Positions 59,311 through 64,000 of a stretch of DNA of 64,000 nucleotides are shown piece by piece; within the stretch, counting starts at the first letter, position 1, and each line of letters starts with the position of its first letter. The stretch covers positions 62,001 to 126,000 of the forward strand of contig CAJTDE010000001.1 of the NCBI GenBank assembly GCA_910574835.1. Reading direction: 5' to 3'. The notes under the pieces are model-generated. The model did not search any database, was not told the origin of the DNA, and worked only from the letters and a program-made list of their open reading frames with translations. A program made the translations under genes and the position numbers. This stretch comes from Clostridia bacterium. Its GTDB lineage: Bacteria; Bacillota; Clostridia; Lachnospirales; Lachnospiraceae.

Positions 59311-60165
59311 ATGAGGATACTAAATGAGCAGGAAAAAAGAGATGCATTAAATGAAGTTCTGATAGAGTTATCTAAATCACAGGATATATTAAAGGAAGCG
59401 CGCGATAGAGTCTCTTTTTTTATGCGGTTTGAAGATATATACTATAATTATAATAGGAACGAAAAATTTCGGCACTATTATTCTGATATCTTTTCAACAC
59501 TAACTTTAATTGATGGGGATTCTAGTATAGGAAGTTTGGATATTCTGGCACAAAATATTCAGACTATTAAAGATGGATATATTCCTAAAAATACCGATGA
59601 AAACGGAAACGCTATTGATATTAGCAAAGAAATTGTAAAATTGTATGATCATACAAATTTAGATATTGCAAGAATCAATTATACCAAAACTATGACAAAC
59701 GAAACAAAGTCAGAATTAGCTAAAAACAGATTGCTTGTGGTAAGCCTAGAACAAAAAGTTCGTGAATCGGAGGACGCATTAAAGGAAATTTCTAATAAGA
59801 CGATTGATGATTTAAAACAGTTGTCGGGTAAAGTTCAAGAACGACAAGAGGATATGCAGAAGGAATACATTACAATTTTGGGTATTTTTGCCGCTATTGT
59901 TTTGGCGTTTACTGGTGGCATAGTATTTTCTAGCTCGGTTTTAGAAAATATAGATAAACCGTCTATATATAGAATTTCTTTAATGGCTTTTATTATTGGG
60001 CTAGTGTTTTTTAATTTGATTTGGGTATTGATTGATTTTATACGAGATGTCAATGGAAAAGTAATTAGAAAAAAATGGGTTTGGATGTTAGTTAATTTAA
60101 TCTTAATTGGTGGAATTATTGGGGTATGTTTTTCGTATAGATATGGTTGGTTTCTTCCAATTTGA
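59311..60165 (+). CDS. Three-TM coiled-coil protein, putative PanT toxin
   Basis: A 284-residue protein. Residues about 1-130 are helical and charged. About 140-190 is coiled coil (SLEQKVRESEDALKEISNK). Three hydrophobic helices follow: ITILGIFAAIVLAFTGG, ISLMAFIIGLVFFNLIWVL and VWMLVNLILIGGIIGVCF. It is co-transcribed with the Panacea gene. Several Panacea partners are membrane-active toxins; this one is larger than the small depolarising peptides known, so the role is inference. Confidence 0.65.
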   Translation: MRILNEQEKRDALNEVLIELSKSQDILKEARDRVSFFMRFEDIYYNYNRNEKFRHYYSDIFSTLTLIDGDSSIGSLDILAQNIQTIKDGYIPKNTDENGNAIDISKEIVKLYDHTNLDIARINYTKTMTNETKSELAKNRLLVVSLEQKVRESEDALKEISNKTIDDLKQLSGKVQERQEDMQKEYITILGIFAAIVLAFTGGIVFSSSVLENIDKPSIYRISLMAFIIGLVFFNLIWVLIDFIRDVNGKVIRKKWVWMLVNLILIGGIIGVCFSYRYGWFLPI

Positions 60166-60282
60166 AAGGATTAGACTTCTCAGATGATAAAGGAGGATAT
60201 CATATCATTTGTATGATTTAAATAATTAATTCTTGTTGCCTAAAGGGACAAACTTTCTGTATAAAATAAGCCGTCCATTCTG

Positions 60283-60443
60283 ATCTGACCCAAAAAAGTT
60301 AGACAAAATTGATGGTTATGCAGCTAATGAGGATTGAATCCTGTATTGGACAGGGCTCAGTCCTTTTAGTTTTTCCTTGATTCGTTTATTATTATAGTAA
60401 TCGATATATTTCTCTAACTCAACCCGAAATTTAGTAGTCGCAA
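60283..60443 (-). mobile_element. IS3-family remnant (transposase C-terminus and terminal repeat)
   Basis: Reading leftward, [20 protein letters not shown] then [14 protein letters not shown] and TAA (60316-60318) is the end of an IS3/IS150-type OrfB. It is followed by a terminal-repeat-like TGTCTAACTTTTTTGGGTCA to 60284. Only the last 42 codons remain. Its other end abuts a KilA-N gene fragment, which it probably interrupted. Confidence 0.75.
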
Positions 60444-61178
60444 ACTGGATGCGTAATCACTCTACGATTTTATTCTTAGGTTTATGGGAGCAAATTCATA
60501 ATCCGAATTTTAAACCTATCGAATTCGATAGGTTTAAATCAGTTGGGAGACAATGCATTTACATTGACACCGCAACAATGGATAAAAACAACAGACGCAA
60601 TCGGTATCATATCAAAATCAGGACGATATGGCGGCACTTATGCTCATACGGACATTGCTTTTGAGTTTGCTTCGTGGATTTCTCCAGAATTTAAACTTTA
60701 TATTATCAAGGATTATCAGCGATTAAAGAAAGACGAAGCAAACCGCTTAGCGATTGGATGGGATATAAAGAGAGAACTTTCAAAAATAAACTATCATATT
60801 CATACAGATGCGGTAAAGGAGTTTTTGATTACACCGACATTAACTCCGCAGGAAATGGCATATACATATGCTTCTGAAGCGGATATTTTAAATATGGCTT
60901 TGTTTGGAAAAACAACAGCACAATGGAGAAGTGAAAAAGGAATAAAGGGAAAAATTCCCAATATCAGAGATTTTGCTTCAGCGGAAGAATTGGTTGTACT
61001 TATCAATCAATCTAGAAGATACGAATGCCAATTTGATAAGACAGGAAGTGTCTAAAATCGAAAGATTAAAAATATTAAGGGAAAAGCATATCGTCAGCTT
61101 GAGGTTCTTAAAAACAATCAGCAAACGATACAAGTATTAAAGCAGACCCTTATTGAAGATACAGCAAAGAGCAATTAG
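60433..61178 (+). pseudogene. KilA-N domain protein, truncated and multiply frameshifted
   Basis: The phage-type KilA-N sequence is recognisable in pieces: [19 protein letters not shown] (to about 60540), then in a second frame AFTLTPQQWIKTTDAIGI, SGRYGGTYAHTDIAFEFASW and YASEADILNMALFGKTTAQW to about 61030, then ERLKILREK and AYRQLEVLKNN in further frames, ending at TAG 61176. At least three indels are needed. The 5' part is lost where an IS3 remnant abuts. It is a dead remnant of a phage or defence-linked DNA-binding protein. Confidence 0.75.
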
Positions 61179-61430
61179 AAAATGGAGATTTCGGGTGTAG
61201 TTTATATACTTACAAATAGAGAATGTTGCAGAGGAAAATAGGTAATTTACTCTTAAAGGATAATCGGGTTTGCCCCTGGACAGAAAGAAATGCCAGAACA
61301 GGAAAAAAAGACCAACAAGCGGTCCCGGCCATCCTTTTTATCCAAAGTAGATGGTAAAAAAGTTGATTTAAAAATTGTCTTATGCTTTATTTTTTATCAA
61401 TGGAAACAACTTTATGGAAGGAAGGAGTAT

Positions 61431-61915
61431 ATGGGGATATTTACAAAAATCTTATACGGAGCAGCACTATTGTGGCTGCTGATTTCGTTTGTGAAAGATA
61501 AGGCAAAAACAAAGCTTGCTTTGAAAAAGTATGGCGGTCTTTTGAAAATATATTGCCATCGATACTGGCGATTTTGCTTTTGATTGGTTTTATCCTTACT
61601 TTTTTGGACGGGCAGACAATTTCTAAGCTCCGCGGAACAGATTCCGGGGTGTTGGGAATGGTTATTGCCGCCGCTGTTGGCTGTATCGCTTTAATTCCCG
61701 GTTTTGTAGCGTTTCCTTTTGTAGCCTCGCTTCTGGCCGCCGGAGCAGGGTATGCGCAGATTGCCATTTTTATTTTGAAGTTTATGATGGTTGGCATTGC
61801 CACATTACCCCTTGAAATGAAATGCTTTGGCAAACATATTGCACTAAAGAGAAATATTTTATCACTGATTTTTGTAGTTATCGCATCTTGCGTGGTAGGG
61901 GTGATTATGTCATGA
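61431..61915 (+). pseudogene. Permease half (YraQ/ArsP_1-like), frameshifted
   Basis: Starting at ATG 61431 (after GGAAGGAGTAT) the frame reads MGIFTKILYGAALLWLLISF and VKDKAKTKLAL, then goes out of frame. The downstream frame continues ILPSILAILLLIGFILTFLDG, ALIPGFVAFPFVASLLAAGAG and MMVGIATLPLEMKCFGKHIA. GCTTTGAAAAAG near 61519-61530 appears to have lost one T relative to GCTTTTGAAAAAG. The product would be a membrane permease subunit. Confidence 0.7.
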
Positions 61916-62060
61916 TAAAACTCAGGAAAATAGTAAAAAGATATCTGTTTTTTCTGCTTTTGCTACTGCTAAATGTTTTACTTCTGATACTTGAACCCAA
62001 ATTAGGCAGGGAGGCTGTTTCGTTTTCCCTGGATAACCTTTTGGGATTCGGCGGGTTATC
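61912..62060 (+). pseudogene. Second permease half, truncated
   Basis: ATG 61912 overlaps the previous stop (ATGA), as in intact permease pairs. KRYLFFLLLLLLNVLLLILE-type first membrane helix is present, but after DNLLGFGG the sequence runs into a hairpin repeat and out of the family. About two-thirds of the gene is missing. Confidence 0.6.
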
Positions 62061-62088
62061 AGCCAATAAAGCCCCAAAGTCAGTAAAA

Positions 62089-62135
62089 AGGTCTTACCAA
62101 ATTGAAAAATATCAATTTGGCAGGACCTTTTCTAA
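62089..62135 (+). terminator. Hairpin at the permease truncation point
   Basis: AAGGTCTTACCAAATTGA pairs with TCAATTTGGCAGGACCTT, followed by TTCT. It is terminator-like and may belong to the sequence that replaced the permease 3' end. Confidence 0.55.
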
Positions 62136-62238
62136 ACCGACAAGGACGTCTAACAGCAAAAATATAATTTTTCTCGCTTTACGTCGTGTTTTTACGGAAA
62201 TAATACTGCTATTCTCAAGTTGAAAGGAGGCAACCAAA

Positions 62239-62925
62239 ATGGATACAAAAAAGATAGGAAGATTTCTGAAAATGCTCCGCAAGGAAAAAAGATTGACCCA
62301 GGAGCAGCTTGCGGAAATTCTTTCCGTATCGGGAAGAACCGTTTCCCGTTGGGAGACAGGAACGAATATGCCGGATTTAAGTATCCTGATTCAAATGGCA
62401 GAGTTCTATGAGGTAGAAGTAAAGGAAATTTTAGACGGAGAAAGGAAAAGTGAGATTATGGAAAAAGAATTAAAAGAAACATTATCAAAAGTAGCAGACT
62501 ACCATAAGCTGGAAAAGGAAAAAGCAGAAAAGGCCGGAAATTTAGCATTTAGTCTGACATTTGCCGTATGCGCGCTGACCATAGTAATTCAGCTGATTGT
62601 TACAGGAGAATTAGCGGCTGTCCTTGGAGAAACAATAATTTTGCTTGCTGGCGGAGCCGTTTATATTGGTATCATGGTCTACAATGGGATTTGGGAGACA
62701 GGTTCAAAAGTGAAAAGCACTCCCTTTACGGATATTATTATAAGCGGAGTGTGCGGCAGCATATTTTCCGCAGTATTGGCGTTTTACTATGCCAGACTGG
62801 GGGCGGCAATGGAGCAGATCCTTCCTGCTGCGGCGAAATTCTTTATCGGCATTACCGTTATGAGCTTTGCCGTGCTGAGAATATTGGCAGGTTTCAGCCA
62901 TAAGAAAAAAGAAAAAGAAGCATAA
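62239..62925 (+). CDS. XRE regulator with membrane domain
   Basis: A 228-residue protein. Residues 1-65 are an XRE HTH (LTQEQLAEILSVSGRTVSRWE). A helical linker and four hydrophobic segments follow (SLTFAVCALTIVIQLIV, IILLAGGAVYIGIMVY, FTDIIISGVCGSIFSAVLAF, FFIGITVMSFAVLRILAG). It is of the same general architecture as the XRE membrane protein in the prophage cargo but not closely similar. The start follows AAAGGAGGCAACCAAA. The permease remnants upstream may have been its target. Confidence 0.85.
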   Translation: MDTKKIGRFLKMLRKEKRLTQEQLAEILSVSGRTVSRWETGTNMPDLSILIQMAEFYEVEVKEILDGERKSEIMEKELKETLSKVADYHKLEKEKAEKAGNLAFSLTFAVCALTIVIQLIVTGELAAVLGETIILLAGGAVYIGIMVYNGIWETGSKVKSTPFTDIIISGVCGSIFSAVLAFYYARLGAAMEQILPAAAKFFIGITVMSFAVLRILAGFSHKKKEKEA

Positions 62926-62939
62926 TCCGCACATTTAAA

Positions 62940-62975
62940 CGGAGGCAGCCATACTTTGCGGCAGCCTCCGAAGCT
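62940..62975. terminator. Bidirectional terminator between XRE and GNAT genes
   Basis: GGAGGCAGCC pairs with GGCAGCCTCC around ATACTTTGC, with T-rich and A-rich flanks serving convergent genes. Confidence 0.7.
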
Positions 62976-62984
62976 GCATTTTCT

Positions 62985-63458
62985 TTACAAATACTTCATC
63001 ATAATATATTCTTCATCATTCTCCCTTATAACCTTAAAACCAACCTTTAAATATAACTTTGCCGCATAATTAGCCTTTTGAACGGAGAGAGAAACGCGTT
63101 TATATTCATGTGATTTAAGCAGAGCAAGAATTTCATTCATCATAGCTGTTCCGATACCAAGGCCCCTATATTCTTCATAGAGGGAGATTGCCAAAGAAGG
63201 CGTTTCGTTATCTACATGCCCATAATCATCCATAATGCGGGTCCACACAGCTCCGACAATCCGCTTGTCAATCTCAGCCACTAACCCCAGATCCCCCTGT
63301 GATTCCCCAAAATTTTCAACATAAATCCGCAATTGGGGAGCCGCCGTAATCGTCCTGGGCGGAACCGCTGCGCCTTCAGGAACAAAAATTGCTTCATATA
63401 AAAAATCTTCCAATAACGGATATTCCTGTTTTTGTATTTCCCGTATCCTATATTCCAT
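62985..63458 (-). CDS. GNAT N-acetyltransferase
   Basis: A 157-residue GNAT protein: GRVWTRI-type strand (VGAVWTRIMDDYG), acetyl-CoA loop YEEYRGLGIGTAMMNEILAL and VQKANYAAKLYLKVGFK. ATG 63458 is chosen because AGGGGGACGCT precedes it; an upstream TTG is less likely. The substrate is unknown. Confidence 0.87.
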   Translation of the reverse strand: MEYRIREIQKQEYPLLEDFLYEAIFVPEGAAVPPRTITAAPQLRIYVENFGESQGDLGLVAEIDKRIVGAVWTRIMDDYGHVDNETPSLAISLYEEYRGLGIGTAMMNEILALLKSHEYKRVSLSVQKANYAAKLYLKVGFKVIRENDEEYIMMKYL

Positions 63459-63502
63459 AGCGTCCCCCTGCAACGGCTGTCAAAATTCCCGGCCAAATCT
63501 AA

Positions 63503-63537
63503 GAAAAGAGGCCTTGCCGTTAAGACAATGCCTCTTC
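63503..63537 (-). terminator. Terminator at the end of the receiver gene
   Basis: Read leftward, AAGAGGC pairs with GCCTCTT, and TTTTCTT follows; it overlaps the last codons of the receiver gene. Confidence 0.6.
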
Positions 63538-63882
63538 GAATACTTTAAGCAATTGCTCCTGATGAAACGGCTTATCCACAAACCCTTTTGCACCAATAGC
63601 CTTAGCCCGCTCAAACGTATCATCATAAGCCAGAGACGAGATCATAACAATCCTGGCCTCAGGATGCTCTTTCAGAATAATCTCGGAAGCGTCCAAACCA
63701 TCCATCCCCTGCATAATAATATCCATAGTCACCAGATCAGGCTTCACTTCATCATACCGGGCAATCGCATCCTCACCGCTTCGGCAGTAAGCCGCGATCT
63801 CATAGTCCGTGCCCTCCAGAACATCGCCAAGCTGAACCCGAACCAGCCGTGAATCATCAACCACCATAATTCGTTTGCTCAT
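63520..63882 (-). CDS. CheY-like single-domain response regulator
   Basis: A 120-residue receiver domain: IMVVDDSRLVRVQL (acidic pocket), LVTMDIIMQGMDG (phospho-acceptor Asp), IVMISSLAYDD (Thr/Ser switch) and GFVDKPFHQEQL (conserved Lys). No output domain, so it acts by protein contact as in CheY. An upstream frame ends 3 bases before it on the same strand. Confidence 0.92.
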   Translation of the reverse strand: MSKRIMVVDDSRLVRVQLGDVLEGTDYEIAAYCRSGEDAIARYDEVKPDLVTMDIIMQGMDGLDASEIILKEHPEARIVMISSLAYDDTFERAKAIGAKGFVDKPFHQEQLLKVFEEALS

Positions 63883-63885
63883 TTT

Positions 63886-64000
63886 CTACACTCCCTTCTC
63901 TTGGCCTTCGCCTGAGACAGCCCCGTCCTCCCCGGAACAGGGTACATGGTGAATCAACTGTGCGCCTCCGCAGTACTCATCGCAATACGTAAGAACAAAC
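63886..64000 (-). CDS. C-terminal end of an unidentified protein (partial)
   Basis: Open frame entering from the right edge on the minus strand and ending at TAG 63886-63888, 37 residues visible (CDEYCGGAQLIHHVPCSGED). No family recognised. Its closeness to the receiver gene suggests one operon. Confidence 0.4.
   Translation of the reverse strand, partial: FVLTYCDEYCGGAQLIHHVPCSGEDGAVSGEGQEKGV

Noticed and set aside
61290-61430. N-terminal extension of the permease frame
   Set aside because: The extension is unlike the family, while ATG 61431 has GGAAGGAGTAT directly upstream and starts the known permease sequence.
1-64000. CRISPR array, tRNA or rRNA genes
   Set aside because: No regularly spaced direct repeats with unique spacers and no cloverleaf or rRNA sequence was found on reading through.

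Overview
The window looks like a chromosome segment of a Gram-positive Clostridia member, most likely Lachnospiraceae. The evidence is strong GGAGG ribosome-binding sites, sigma-A promoters, moderate-to-low GC, and gene families typical of that group (DUF6462 + ribbon-helix-helix + Tn916-type integrase, an XRE/zinc-ribbon protein, DUF4179 with its sigma factor, DUF2130). Positions 1 to about 46.5 kb are a tailed-phage (HK97-type siphovirus) prophage whose left end lies outside the window. The rest is host chromosome.

Prophage layout. An early/replication region (0.5-10.3 kb) has a leftward block (family A DNA polymerase, DUF2815 ssDNA-binding protein, DUF2800 nuclease-like protein) and a rightward block (AEP-type primase fused to an SF3 helicase, VRR-NUC, SNF2 helicase). 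They diverge from a 400-bp control region. A late regulator (10.4 kb) precedes HNH nuclease, terminase, portal, protease, capsid, connectors, tail tube, frameshifted tail chaperone, tape measure, tail tip, holin and endolysin (11-34.4 kb). TerL carries an in-frame amber codon, so the phage is probably packaging-defective. Three cargo insertions interrupt this standard order: an AAA ATPase + TOPRIM-like pair between HNH/cos and terS (11.6-13.5 kb); a lipoprotein + membrane XRE pair between the tail chaperone and tape measure (22-24 kb, flanked by an 11-bp direct repeat); and a broken TrmO, GNAT and XRE/zinc-ribbon trio in the tail-tip genes (27.3-28.9 kb).

The most notable region is 34.4-44.2 kb, between endolysin and integrase. 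A sigma-A promoter with three helically phased repeats drives a c-di-GMP-I riboswitch and terminator. Downstream lie an excisionase-like HTH gene, a WYL-domain regulator, a large dynamin-like GTPase, a tail-anchored membrane protein, a 1079-residue HerA/VirB4-like ATPase, a WHH-type nuclease toxin translationally coupled to that ATPase, a SUKH immunity protein and a decayed second immunity gene. I do not recognise this as a named system. It reads as a second-messenger-controlled defence or toxin-deployment island carried by a prophage. A separate set of four copies of a bipartite element (CTGATAA, then CTGTCCTTT, start-to-start always 19 nt) marks the upstream regions of the two early operons and the xis/int module.

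Host side. From 46.6 to 51.6 kb lies a cluster of decayed genes: truncated DUF6075, a phosphotriesterase fragment, an internally deleted SDR, a 3'-truncated LysR regulator, and a broken sigma factor/DUF4179 pair. Among them are an intact-looking MBL hydrolase and a small protein. Then come a DNA-repair-like cluster (endonuclease V, DUF2130, RecQ), a palindromic repeat element, a GMP synthase with a shrunken glutaminase domain, a Panacea-domain antitoxin with a three-TM partner, an IS3 remnant in a KilA-N pseudogene, a broken permease pair, an XRE membrane regulator, a GNAT acetyltransferase and a CheY-like receiver.
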